From: Fratercula arctica
Lineage: Eukaryota; Chordata; Aves; Charadriiformes; Alcidae
Length of the DNA: 64,000 nucleotides
Assembly (NCBI GenBank): GCA_947846985.1
Contig: CANTUZ010000004.1
Location: 48,948,672-49,012,671 of the forward strand
Reading direction: 5' to 3'
In this document: positions 39,269 to 50,572 of the stretch, piece after piece
Numbering within the stretch: the first letter of the stretch is position 1
How the letters are laid out: the number at the start of each line of letters is the position of its first letter
Made by a program: the position numbers and the translations under genes
The notes under the pieces: generated by a model
What the model was told of the DNA's origin: nothing
The model's database searches: none
The model's input: only the letters and a program-made list of their open reading frames with translations

Positions 39269-39297
39269 ATAACCCTTTCTCTATGGGAAAGGGTTAT
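39269..39297. repeat. Perfect 11-bp inverted repeat (hairpin), 7-nt loop
   Basis: ATAACCCTTTC (39269-39279) and GAAAGGGTTAT (39287-39297) are exact reverse complements around TCTATGG. No T-run follows closely, and this is vertebrate DNA, so a bacterial-type terminator reading is not warranted. Confidence 0.95.
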
Positions 39298-41129
39298 CTC
39301 TTTGACTTAAGGAGATGAACTCAGGAGATTTTTCTGGAAAGCCTGTTTCATGAGGCCATGGAATTCAGTGTTGAATTTTATGTCTAAACTCATCTTTCAG
39401 TATCATGTAAGGGCTTTTGTTCCTATGTGACCTCTGCAAGTCTTAAATATTATGAGTTTTACCGCATTTTCTTCCCTAAAGTCTCTTAAAACTTCAGATT
39501 ATTTTCAAACTTGTATTCCTGTTCAGATTTCTGTCATCAGAAAAGTATCTCTAAATAAGCAATAAATACGTAATATTTCAAAGCTTTCTGCCTTATCCTA
39601 AAGTAGTTGGCCAAATCTTTAGTCATGCAAGTGGCGTCCTTGCCGCTCCTGCCCATGCGTGTGCTTATGAGAAATGGCTGCAGCCCTAGTGTTTATTATT
39701 GCACCTTATTATGCTCAGGTTTGCGTATTTCTTTTCCCCAGGATTTAAAAATCTTGAGGAAAAAATCATGAAAGTGCTTCATCAGTGGCGAGTGAACAAA
39801 TGCAGCCTCCTGAAAGAAACAGAAGTGCCTGCACGGTGCAGCGGGGTGCAGCAAGCTCAGTATGACATATGAAACCCCATTTCTTGCCAGAGAAAGCAAG
39901 GAGAAACTTCAGCAACTTGCAGTTCAGGACCACAAGAAAATAGATAAGCTTTGAACCATTCCCTGAAGGTTAATGGGCTTGGACGCTGGCAGCCCAGTGG
40001 GGAACGCCAGAATAAAACCCGTTCCTCTGAAAATCCCCCACCGCTGCGCTGCAGGCGATCAAACACAGGACGTGGCAGCATCAGCAGGTGCTCCCGTCTC
40101 CCATCTTGTCACAAAGGTGTGCAGAAAGAAGTTGTCTTTTAGGTACGGAGACTTTAAACTATCATAAATGACTTGCCTAGGCCAACTGGCTTGGGCAGGG
40201 AGTTTGCCAGACACAACTGGCCTGAGGGAGAAGATACAGCTCATGCTGCAGTCAGGACCATTGCCGCCCTTGTAGTATTATAAATGCACGAGAAAGTTCG
40301 AAGTTCTTGCAAGAAAACAGCCTCCATCCCTCAAATAACTTAAACCCTGCCTCAGAACAGTACAGACAGTTGGAGCAAAGGAGTTGCCAGCCTGAGCCCC
40401 AGGAACGCCAGCAGGCAGTTTCTTCTGATGGCCAAGACCTTATGGGGAGAACTGAGACCCCCTGCAGAAGGCCAGTCTTTGTTAGGATAATGTGGGAAAG
40501 GATAAGCCTCATCCCAGTTTTTAACAATTAGAATTATTTTCAATCCTGAAATCTTCAGTTCAACATACCTTTCTCTTTTTGTGTCTGTCACTCCAGCTGT
40601 ACTCAATGCTTTTTATTAGCAATATAAAGCTAACATTACATAAAGCTGATTTAAAACAATTTTATGGGGCCATAAGCACTGTTGTCTTCACTGCAGGAAA
40701 ATAAAATAAAAAGCACCCCCCTATTCCTAGGCAGAGAGGTAGCACTCAGAGACATGTACCTTATGGTGAATTAAAAAGTATGGGGAAAAAAATAGTAAAG
40801 GAACTTCCTCAAAATGGCTACTAGAGCTTTACCCCATTGAAGGTGGCAGGAATCTGTTGATAGATGTCCGTGCATTTCAGACAGGCTCTATCAGACCAGT
40901 TAAATGTTTCTCTGAAGTTCCAGTGTTAAATGGTTTTATTTTTTCACTTCTGTTCATGTTAAATTTGAGAGTCTAACAGAAATGAAGCAAACAAATAAAA
41001 AAGGCGAGACTGAATCTAACTGATTATTTTACTTTCCAAAAGGAGCTATCGTTTCAAATGCAAAAAAGGGAAATAAAGCCTGTGGCTCTGACAGGGTTAA
41101 TAGTAAAGACTGGTTTTTTTTTTTTTTTC

Positions 41130-41320
41130 CTTTGAAATGGCTCCATGGTTCGAGAATGACTCTTTGCTTCCCCTCTTAATCTGTATTTTACGAGTGAGAA
41201 GCTTTGCATTATGCAAATCGTTAGATAGGAACAGGTGACATTTCAGCAAAGAACATGATCAGCGGCCCGGGCCTGGATTGGGCTGCTGATTTATACATTA
41301 GTATTTGTCACAAGGATCGC
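41130..41320. promoter_or_regulatory. Enhancer-like candidate segment with a palindromic POU octamer
   Basis: TTTGCAT, one T, then ATGCAAA (41203-41217) form a perfect head-to-head octamer pair; ATGCAAAT itself is at 41211-41218. An E-box CAGGTG lies close by (near 41231), followed by a short GC-rich patch GCGGCCCGGGCC. ATGCAAAT is the established recognition site for POU-family factors. Actual binding is inferred. Confidence 0.35.
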
Positions 41321-44300
41321 AAGTACTTCAGTCTACATTCTGCAATTTGCTTTTCTATTTTTTCCTCCCCACAATCCTTAAGGTGGAAACTTCATCAAAG
41401 TATTTAAAACACACTGCCCAGACCAAAGGGAGCTGCTTGTGTTCTCGGGGATCCGGGGTGAAACAGCACACCCTTGTTTTGGTGACCGTTTGCTGGTGTT
41501 AATTGTCACTGTGTGGTTTAAGCTCGTTGCAGCCTCAGGACCAAGCAGAGCACACCTGCACAACTCCAGAGCCAGATGCTCTTGAGCCCCCTGGAAGTCC
41601 ATTGACCTTACTGCAGAACAGGGACCATCATGAGAAGGACAACTTGGACTTTTATTTAAACTTTGTGAACCACATAAATAGCAGAAATCTTCAATGTGAA
41701 AAATATGCCACAATGCAACTATTTATAGTCCATGTTTATTTTTTCCCCTTCTAGACCTTCTCTAATGGCAGGCAGGCTCAATATAGATTGATTTGTACGC
41801 CGTGAGATATGTTTTGGACTGTAAATTATTTCTGGAAAAAACTACTGGAAAAAAGAAGGGGATTTACTGCCATTGAATTTAACATCAGGAACAGTTGTTT
41901 TTCTTCCTTTCATCTTCTAGTTCTCTGAAGCATTTTGTTTTTTACTTTTACAGTGGCTTTGCTCTTCCCCTGCTAAAACTCTAAACTGTGTAAGTAGCTT
42001 AAATCGGGGATCAGGAGAGGTTATTTAAATGGCCAGCGTGTCATTCAAAAGCAGGTTAAACAATGTTGTTCACAGCAGTCTACCCATGCTCCTCAGCAAG
42101 GACAGGAGAAGCGTGTTTGGTGCGAAGGACATGGTTACATGTTGTCCATCATCCCTGCCTTGTGGCAATTACAAACACCGTATTTGCCAAGTGCAAAATG
42201 GAAAGAAATTTACCCAAAGGCAGACTGCTTATATGATTTCACAAGAGTCTTTAGAGCAAATACAACCTCTTGGTCTTCTTTTAAGCTGCCTTGCTGCCCA
42301 AAGGCACCTGGGAAGGGCTGTACTTGCTCTATGGCACAGCCCTCACTCTAACACTCTGGGGACGTGGGCTCACGGGACTGTGACGGAGGTGACACCAGTA
42401 ACACACTTGTTGCAAATCAGGGGACAGGGGGAAGGCAGAGGCATCTCTTTCCCCATTTGGTGATTCTGTTGGTGTCTGCTTCTCCCTATCACTGCCTGTG
42501 CCCATCCCAGGCAGGGACCCCCCTTGACTGTGCATCCCTTTTTTTTGTTGTCAGCACTCAGCCGAGGCTCTGTGGATGGCTTCTGTAGGGTTAATAAATG
42601 AATGACTGGGCTGTGGGAACCTCTGCTCCAGTCTATGTACAAAGGCTGTACCATCTTGTGTACCTGAACTGGGCAGGAGCCAGGCAACAAGAGCTACTGT
42701 CACTTCTTATCACTCCAAATCTCTCTAAGATAACCTAAGGGCCATGCTACTTAAGAAGATGGTATATGTCCATCTCCTCCTCTTTCTTCATCTGGTCTTT
42801 TGGCTGTTTCTTTGACGAGTACAAGCACAAAACCAATTCTTCTCAACAATGCTTTAGGTCCTGAACATCTTACATCTGTTATAAAGGAAGCATATTAGGT
42901 CACTTGAACAATTTTGGTTTATATCTTGCCATATGCTTATGACATTAATGGTTCTTTTGGGTTAAACTCGACTGAGAAGCTACTTTCATAGCTTCAGAAA
43001 GTTTTATATTAACTCACAATGCCTTATTTTCTCATTTCTTCTGCTTTCATCTCTATGGAGTGTAAAATGACATACAAATAACTCATCCCTGATGCTCCTT
43101 TTTTCAACAAGCCTCTCAGGTATGTTGACAATTCACTGTCCATGAAAGCCATGTTTCCCTGACCTTTGGATACATTTCTGTTTACAAATGTCTCCTTTTA
43201 AGACTAGTGTATGTGAACAGTGTCAATCGGGTACAGCATTCAGCATATGGCACATCCCTACCTGCAGTAATGGCCACTAATCCTTTAAAGTGGATATTTA
43301 ATTTTGAGCACCTTGTTTTTCAGCTGGAAAAATGGCTTAGGTTCCTTCCTAATGTGTTTCCTTATCTCCTTAAGGTAACTTTAGCAAAGATAAGAATGTT
43401 CTTCCAAGAATGGTACCAGCTCATAATTCATTCATGTCAGAAATCATTACCATTTCTTGATGTCATCCCAATTAAGCTTTAGTTCAGATGTTCTCAGCTG
43501 TGGTCATGGCAATCCTTTTGACATGAGCCTGTGCTATAGGTGATTCTCCCAATGCTGTAACCAGCTGCATGAAGACTCCTCGTGCTGGGGGCAGGAGGAG
43601 CTGCCGTTGGCCATCCTGAACATGGTCCAGGTACGTGGCACTGCTGTGCCTGGTGTAAGACTGGAAAGGTGGCTAGCACAACCTCCCATGCCAAGATGCA
43701 CCACTCCGGTAAGGCTTGCTGTGGGCATTGGTTTAGAAGTTTGTGGACTTTTGCCAAGTACCCAGCCGCTACATATACCAAAGCTGTAAAATGATTTACT
43801 GATGGCAATTAACGCAGTAAGCAGTAGCAGACACAGAATAAGCCAATCCCATAACACTGGCACAAATCACATTGTCATCATATTTAACGACATTTACTGT
43901 GAATGACTGTGATTGGTTTTACAGCAATGCTTTACATCAGATCCATTTTTGATTGCCATATGAAATACTTACTGAGTCTCTTCAGGCTTTACACTCAACT
44001 GCATTTCCAGGACTGGGTATCTTACTCCTATTGCACTAACATCCTTTGCTGCATTATTCATTTATCATCTTTCTGTTCATATTTTGTGCTACTGTAAAAG
44101 AAATCATACAAAGACCTTATGACAGACTTTATGACATTTCTTGAAGACCGGTTAATTTGTCTCCATGCCAATGAGATAATTAGGATTATCCTCATTTTAC
44201 AGGATGGGAAGCTGAGGAAGAGATACAACAAAATGCTTTGTCTGGAAGAAAGATGCCCATGCGTATGCAAAGTTATCATTCACAGTTTTGTGTCCCCTCT

Positions 44301-46639
44301 TGTATTTATACTCCGGCCCATTTGTATACCAAACAGTTTGCTGAGGCCAGAAGGTGTGTGCATGTCTGTGTGTCTGGGAGGAATCCTATCCTAAAGCAGG
44401 TGTGAGCAGCAGGTCTCCCACATGTGCCTTCACAGAAAAGCGAGCGTTATGAATTACAATGTTTGTCATTTCTTTGTTAATAATATCCTAATGCCAAAAC
44501 CTCTGTGTATAGAGATGATGCTGATTTTACAGGTGTTTAAAGGCAGTTGTTTCTCCAATGAAATTAAAATGGAAGTAAATGAGAAAGAGAGAAGAAATGA
44601 TATATTATTGAACTTGAGGCACTGAGATGCAGATCATATTGTCTTGCCCAACAGAACCAAAACCTCGCCCCAGTTCTTCAGTCTCTTGCTATAACCGCAG
44701 TAGGGAATCATCCTGGGTTTCTCAGTAAGAGGGACTGTCAGTTAAAGCATTTATGACATCTGTGGATTTTTAAAATAACAGGTAAACTACATATCTTGGA
44801 TCTATTTGCATTCTATCAGATGAGTAAAAGTAAGGCCAAGTTAAGCAAGAACTTTTTTACTGGTATAAATTTAATTCCTGTAGATGTCCCCAGTATGGGA
44901 TTCTTTTAAAGAGCTCTTTTAATTCACTCTCTGATTGTCTAAGAAAAGATGGATTTTACGTGCTAAGGAACATTAAGATGTGCACAGCAAGGTGCAGTGA
45001 CCCATTTGATAGTTGTTTTTTTCTTGATAGGTTCTTCTGTGCTGGCATATACTTGTAATGCAGCTGCCACTACAGTCTGTGAGGACATGTATCTTGCCGT
45101 CACCCTGCCTCTGGTCAGCACTGTCGACTGGGTTGGAGACAGTCATCTATCCCTAGTCATTAAAGAGCACAGGGGAGTTGTCTTTTCACGGATGAATACA
45201 AGAAAATTGTTTATGACTGTTACCTACAGGATATTGGTAATAGAAGGCAGAATGAGAAGAGGTTGTCATTTGTCAATCTTAATCTGGTGGAGGGCACTGC
45301 CTGTATGTTTGGGGTTGTATTGTCTGTGCAAAGGAATGATGTTGACTTAATTGAAATCATCAATTGCTATCTCAAAACTGTGTATTTCTTATTGTCTTAA
45401 AGCAAAACAACAGATCAGATCAGGCCTTTCTTTTCTCAGAAAACCTCTGAATTGTAAAAAATAGGTAGTAAATTTGAGCCAAATACCAAATTTGTGACAG
45501 AGCTTAAAATGAGGAGAAATTATAGCATAGGTAATGACAAGGACCCGTTGGTCTCCTTGAATTCGTTCAGTGATGAGAGAGTCCAACACTTCTTCTAACT
45601 GAGGCTGAGTGTGAACTCTGTGTGGGTGTTGTTCTTGTGTCGATTATCTATTCACCTGTCTGTTACTACAGATGATGTATCTCGTAAAGTGAGTCATTGC
45701 TTCTTGATGCTTCATTTATCTAGCTTTGGGTTGTATTATGCTTTTTTCAGCCTTGACGTTCTTGAGTTGTCTATAAAAGTTTTGTTTTCCTCCAATTGTA
45801 TTTATCTGAAAATATTTTTAATAGAATTTTGGGATATGGCTATTGGTTGGAAGGGGTAGAGAAACATGATCTCAATTCCTGCTTGGTTTTGGGGCTTGCT
45901 TAGTTCTGTAATTCCGCTAAAATGTTAACATTCCCCGACAATCCATCCATAGTTTTCCATGTTTAATTGTAAAACATGAAAAATAGTGCTGAATAAACAA
46001 AAGACATTTTGGCAGGTGGCTATGAAGGTGTTTGTTGTTAAAGGTAGTGCATTCAGAGTGATCCTACTTCACCGCTTTTATAGTACCTGCCCAGTTAAGA
46101 CTATTTTGTGTTGTCAAGAACTTTATTGCTTACTGTGCATTCATGTGAAAACTACATGAAAAATATTTGAAAACAGCAGATGGCAAACAATCCCTTGAAC
46201 ACATGGATAGATGGTTGTCCTTTTAAGTCAAGATACGCCCTGCTGCGTTATTTCACAACAGAAAACAGCATAAAGAATCAAAGTTATTTTGGAGAACTGG
46301 AGAAGGCAGAAAATGTTGGTTTCCATTGAGACTATCTTAATATTCCAGTGCATGAAAAAATAATAAAATATAACTTTATCCAAAAAAACCACTGACCTGG
46401 TACAATTTGTCCATTTTGATCGTATAGGACTATATTCACTACCATGATGTCTATTGAGTTAGTTGGACTTATACTTTGAAATAAAATGTTGGCTAATACA
46501 TGAATGATAATTGCATAGATATAATTATAGATGCAAGAAATTAGATGTACAGCTAGGTCATCATAGGGAGTGGTCATTGTCTCTTTACTTCCCTACAGAA
46601 GTATGTATTAACCAACTGCTTCCTTAGCACATTGAAAAA
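41321..46639. other. Unique non-coding DNA
   Basis: It includes the longest ATG-initiated plus-strand ORF of the window (42029-42463, 144 codons), which has no recognisable domain, and the MIR core at 44178. A 117-codon frame at 44997-45350 needs a non-ATG start. No convincing exon seen. Confidence 0.55.
44178..44232 (-). mobile_element. MIR SINE core fragment
   Basis: The plus strand reads TTAGGATTATCCTCATTTTA, then CAGGATGGGAAGCTGAGGAA. This closely follows the reverse complement of the conserved MIR core (ATTATCCCCATTTTACAGAT / GAGGAAACTGAGG). The flanks decay quickly. Open frames that cross it are not evidence of a gene. Confidence 0.55.
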
Positions 46640-47460
46640 TAGAATCATAGAATGTGTTGGGTTGGAAGGGACCTTTAAAGGTCATTTAGTCCAACCCCCC
46701 TGCAGCAAGCAGGGACATCTTCAACTAGATCAGGTTGCTCAGAGCCTCATCAAGCCTGGCCTTGAATGTCTCCAGGGATGGGGCCTCCACCACCTCTCTG
46801 GGCAACCTGTTCCAGTGCCTCACCACCCTCATTGTAAAGAACTTCATCCTAATACCTAATCTAAACCGACCCTGCTCTAGTTTTAAACCATTGCCCCTCA
46901 TCCTATCACTACATAATCGTGCAAACAGCTCCTCCCCATCTTTCTTATAGGCCCCATTCAGGTACTGGAAGGCTGCTGTGAGGTCTCCCTGGAGCCCTCT
47001 CTTCAGGCTGAACAATCCCAACTCTCACAGCCTGTCTTCATAGGAGAGGTGCTCCAGCCCTCTGATCATCCTCATGGCCCTCCTCTGGACTCGCTCCAAC
47101 AGGTCCATGTCCTTCTTGTGCTGAGGGCTACAGAGCTGGACATAGTACTCCAGGTGGGGCCTCATGAGAGCTGAGTTGAGGGGAAGAATCACCTCTCTGG
47201 ATCTGCTGGCCATACTTCTTTTGATGCAGCCCAGGATGCAATTGGCCTTCTGGGCTGTAAGAACACATTGTTGGCTCATGTCCAGCTTTTCATCCACCAG
47301 TACCCCCAAGTCCTTTTCCGCAGGGCTGCTCTCTGTCACATCATCACCCAGCCTGTATTGATAACGAGGATTGTCCCAACCCAAGTGCAGGACTTTACGC
47401 TTAGCTTTGTTGAACTTCATGAGGTTTGCAAAGGCCCACCTCTCTAGCTTGTCCAGGTCA
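46640..47460 (-). mobile_element. CR1 LINE, 5'-truncated copy with the 3' end of ORF2
   Basis: The longest repeat in the window. Read on the minus strand, it runs from within the reverse-transcriptase ORF at about 47460 to the CR1 3' terminus at 46640. The terminus shows GGTTGGAAGGGACC followed on the plus strand side by AGAATCATAGAAT, which is the CR1 terminal octamer tail in reverse. About 820 bp remain of an element that is several kb when full length; such 5' truncation is usual for CR1 because reverse transcription starts at the 3' end. The coding part ends with the motif ALSNLI and a TAG at 46725-46727, then a short 3' UTR. CR1 copies usually lack clear target-site duplications, and none is evident here. 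The element is dead: it has an internal stop and no endonuclease or RT catalytic domain. Confidence 0.96.
46725..47458 (-). pseudogene. CR1 ORF2 C-terminal remnant (reverse transcriptase protein, broken)
   Basis: The minus-strand frame is open from the 5' breakpoint to an in-frame TGA at 47025-47027, and open again to the natural TAG at 46725-46727. Before the first ATG (47420) the same frame already reads [13 protein letters not shown], so the ATG is internal and not a real start. Recognisable CR1 C-terminal blocks in order are [59 protein letters not shown], then AAFQYLNGAYKKDGEELF, FTMRVVRHWNRLPREVVEAP and ALSNLI. These lie downstream of the polymerase active site, so no YXDD box is present. 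No frameshift separates the halves. The only clear break is the TGA, which stands where CR1 proteins carry arginine; CGA to TGA is the expected CpG decay. A one-codon loss near 46998-47010 is also likely. Confidence 0.93.
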
Positions 47461-47559
47461 AATGCACAAAGAAAATATTTTTGTCCAAGCAGTTGAACTA
47501 TTTCATCGTAATAAAAGCAAAGGAAGGATAAAAACCAGTCCCCTGCCTTGTGTCTCTGT

Positions 47560-47760
47560 TGTGTGTGCTGGTTTAACAGACATGAAACATGCTTCTGATA
47601 TTGACGGAAGTGAATAACTGAATAGTATCAGCTATTGAGTAGTCTTGTATAGGACTGGAAGACTTGTAGAGTCCTTGTGGGGAGGACTCATGCAGAGAGC
47701 GCTATGGGTAGGGGCATGGGTACTCTATGAATAAAACCTGGTAGAGAGCGCAGAGTGGTT
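47560..47760. other. Structured segment, possible LTR-like relic
   Basis: It begins near TGTGTGCTGGTTTAACAG (47562), resembling the TGTGCTGGTTT start of some avian endogenous-retrovirus LTRs. A hairpin GAGTCCT / AGGACTC (47669-47689) follows, then a direct repeat AGAGAGCGC (47694-47702 and 47743-47751) flanking an AATAAA at 47730-47735. No matching LTR end or target-site duplication is evident. It may be unique sequence with coincidental features. Confidence 0.2.
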
Positions 47761-48879
47761 TTTCAGCAAGGGTTGGAACAAAATCATATTCAGTGAGAAC
47801 TCCAATTTTGATTGATGCTTTTGGGCCCGCTCATACTCCAGAGGAATAGAAAATTTCATACATGTGCTAAGTACACCAATACTTTTGCATTGAAACAGGA
47901 CAAAATTGATTTTTATATGCTTTGGAATTGGCATCTGGAACTGAAAATTTCCCCCCAACCCCTTCAGCTCTTTACGAGTAATCCCAGAAGCACGGTGGAG
48001 TCAGATCTCCTAAGAAATCTGTCCTGGAGAAGATTTTTTGCTTTGATTTGATAGTTAAAAATCCACAGATAATTTGTGTATAGTTAATGCAACCATTTGC
48101 AACTCTGGATGCTGATCCTAATCCCCAGGTTTATCTTTGATAGGTCTTTCCTTCAACCACAGCAGAATAGGGAATCCTGAGGGGGAAATGTTGTGCTTGG
48201 ACCTTCATCTGAGCAATTGGGTTGGCTTCCAGGAGTTTCAAACTGCAGAATGGGAATATACATCTCCTGTACTCCCATTTTCATAGCAATCACAGCATCC
48301 ACAGTTGTGACAGATAGCATGGTTCAGGTGACATTCCTTCCATAACTTTGTTGTAAACTGCTGCTAGAATGAAAAACAGCAAGACTTGTGCTGTCAGAAA
48401 GATACGTGCCTCCTGAACCCCGCTATTAGAAAAGGAAGAATTACAGTCTTTATTTATCAAAGTATTGGCTTCCCAGTGGAGTTCCCCAGTTTGCTCCAAG
48501 TTCCTTCCCTGTTAAAATTTGCCTACAGTATACTTCAACTGGCCCTTATCTGACAGTATTTCTATGGGACCTTTCATGGCAAAGGATTTTGCAAGCTATG
48601 GACATGTATCACTGCTCTTTCTGCATGCTGGAGGAGAGGTGAGAGAAAGACTTTGTGCACAACAGGACAGTGAAGCAGGTGGAAAGCCTGTATCCAAACA
48701 AAGTGGGGAAACTTTACCACACAACTTCTAAAACTTGGGTACGTCAGGTAGGGCTTGTTTTTTAAGGACCTGCCCAAACATCCCTTAGAACAATAGCAAA
48801 CTAAGTGGTGATTCGAGACTGAGGATTTAAAGCTGTCGTTCCAGGAGCGTTGATAATCCCAACATGACCCTTAAATCAC

Positions 48880-49680
48880 AGAATTATAAATTAATTATTG
48901 CCCCAGAAAGTAAGCAGTTATAATTCTTAAATGGCTTATTTTGCCTTTGCAGAGGTTGCTGAAGATGCATTTTATAAGAGAAGTTCTTGTAACTCATGAA
49001 TTGTTATACAGATTCCACCTTAAATGGATTTTATCAGACTGTGCACTGGTAAGCTCATGCTAATATTGGCTCCAATAAAGAACAAATCAGTGCCCAACTC
49101 GACTCGTCTTATCGCACAGTCAAAACTGATGGCTGAAGAAGTCATAAAGATCCCATTTAATCTCTCGCCTATCTATCACTGTGAATGTCTTTATCCTCTT
49201 TGTGCAGTGGTAATATCTGCTCATTATGAAAGCAAAATAGATCTGGCATGAATAAAAGCGGAATGAAGTGCTCACTTTGATTTTGACAGCATGATCAGTG
49301 GAAGCAGTAATCTGTGAGAATCAAAAGGGCTAAATTATTCCATAACAGTAATTTGAGGGAACAGCTCAGAGCATACACATCTGCTTTCATATATTGTGAC
49401 GTGCACTGATAAAACATCCTTCCCAATTTACTCTCTCTGTGCTTGACTAATCTGCAACAGCTCTCACAATGTCTAATCATGCCATCAAAAAGGAGAAGAA
49501 GTTCAATTGAGACTCAAATGAAAGAAGATTGGAAAACTATCCTCAATTGAAATTACATTTGTAAATGAGCCATAGTTTTTCTGTTCAGAGTGCGTTATGG
49601 TAAATCTGCCTGAAGAAGTAGTTATGCTGAAGAACAGCAACGTGTATCTAGATTGTATTTATTCCATTACCGCTCAAGTA
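48880..49680. promoter_or_regulatory. Enhancer-like candidate conserved non-coding segment
   Basis: This 800-bp stretch is even in composition, free of repeats, and rich in TAAT and ATTA cores, starting with ATTAATTA (48890-48897). An inverted pair TTCAATTGAG (49502-49511) and CTCAATTGAA (49542-49551) lies 30 bases apart, each holding a CAATTG E-box. Short open frames inside show no protein similarity I recognise. Confidence 0.3.
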
Positions 49681-50458
49681 AAATTATGGCAGCTTGGAAA
49701 CCCTGGGGCATGTTTTCAAAACTGATATGCCAAATTCATAGTCAGATTCCTGTACTATAATTATAGCATCTCTGGCCAGCTCAAAGATTCCCAATACATA
49801 TAAATTACGCAGCCAGGTTACAGTTATAGGGTTTTTATTTTTAAACAGTCCTGTTATGGGAGATTTCTTCCTTTATTTGCAGGCTGGGCCATGGCCGTAC
49901 TTTCCTTACTTTCTTCCTTTGTTCATGCTTTTTTATGGAGCTAGTTAACCAGGCCTCTAATATACTTGAAACACAAAAACTAAGGTCACTTTGAAGGTGA
50001 TACAAGGATGTATCCTGCTGATCCTCATGGACAAAACCATAACCCAAAGCAGGTGTGAGCTAGGCTAGAATATATGCTACCCAGACTGAGACAGTTATGT
50101 TAAAGCCCCTGTACTGGATATTCACATTCTGGTTGTTAACATGCTTTTTAACACACAGTAAAAATCTCTTCTTCCTATAACCCGTGGGCCTTGTTTCTAA
50201 TCTTTGCTAATTCAAGTCTATCCTGTGGCACTCCACCCTATAAAGACATATTGTCACCTCTGCTGGGATCTCACTTCAAGAAGTGTTAGAGCATCTGCTC
50301 CCGGAGCCATATGATTTTGTCAGCCAAGGTATTGTATCTCTCTATCATTTTGATTGGACTCACACATTATCGAATTTCTTAAAGCTGGCAGTACTGGGTA
50401 ACTGCTGCTGGAAAGATCAGTAATGAGCCTCTCTCATATGCCCATTTTCCTGGTACAG

Positions 50459-50572
50459 CCAAAGAAACAGTGATCGCCTCCTTTGTAGACCTGTCACTGG
50501 GTTCACTGATGCAGCTCCCTGTATCATGTATTTCTACTATGAGGAGGTACCTATAGATCTGATAGGGCACAG
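50459..50572 (+). other. Candidate coding exon, 114 bp (unassigned)
   Basis: A pyrimidine-rich acceptor (CCATTTTCCTGGTACAG, ending 50458) and a consensus donor (ACAG|GTAAGT, intron from 50573) flank 114 bp. One frame, starting at 50460, stays open: QRNSDRLLCRPVTGF, then TDAAPCIMYFYYEEV and PIDLIGH, leaving two bases at the end. The segment is a multiple of three and needs two bases from an upstream exon, so it would be a symmetric phase-2 exon. The minus strand is open over the same stretch (50379-50657), which weakens the case. I do not recognise the product. Confidence 0.22.

Larger units (their letters stand above)
36144..41129. other. Unique non-coding DNA
   Basis: No gene recognised. 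It contains the old LINE trace at 38450, the TG repeat and the hairpin at 39269. A GC-richer patch at 39960-40480 is open in several frames without a recognisable product. Confidence 0.55.

Noticed and set aside
39269..39297. Hairpin as a rho-independent terminator
   Set aside because: The DNA is vertebrate, and no T-run follows the stem.
42029..42463. 144-codon plus-strand frame starting with ATG
   Set aside because: No domain, signal peptide or composition typical of a protein; several other frames are open across its second half. Kept only as a note.
45840..45870. GGTTGGAAGGGG as a CR1 end
   Set aside because: No tail octamer and no ATCATCTAGTCC block follows.
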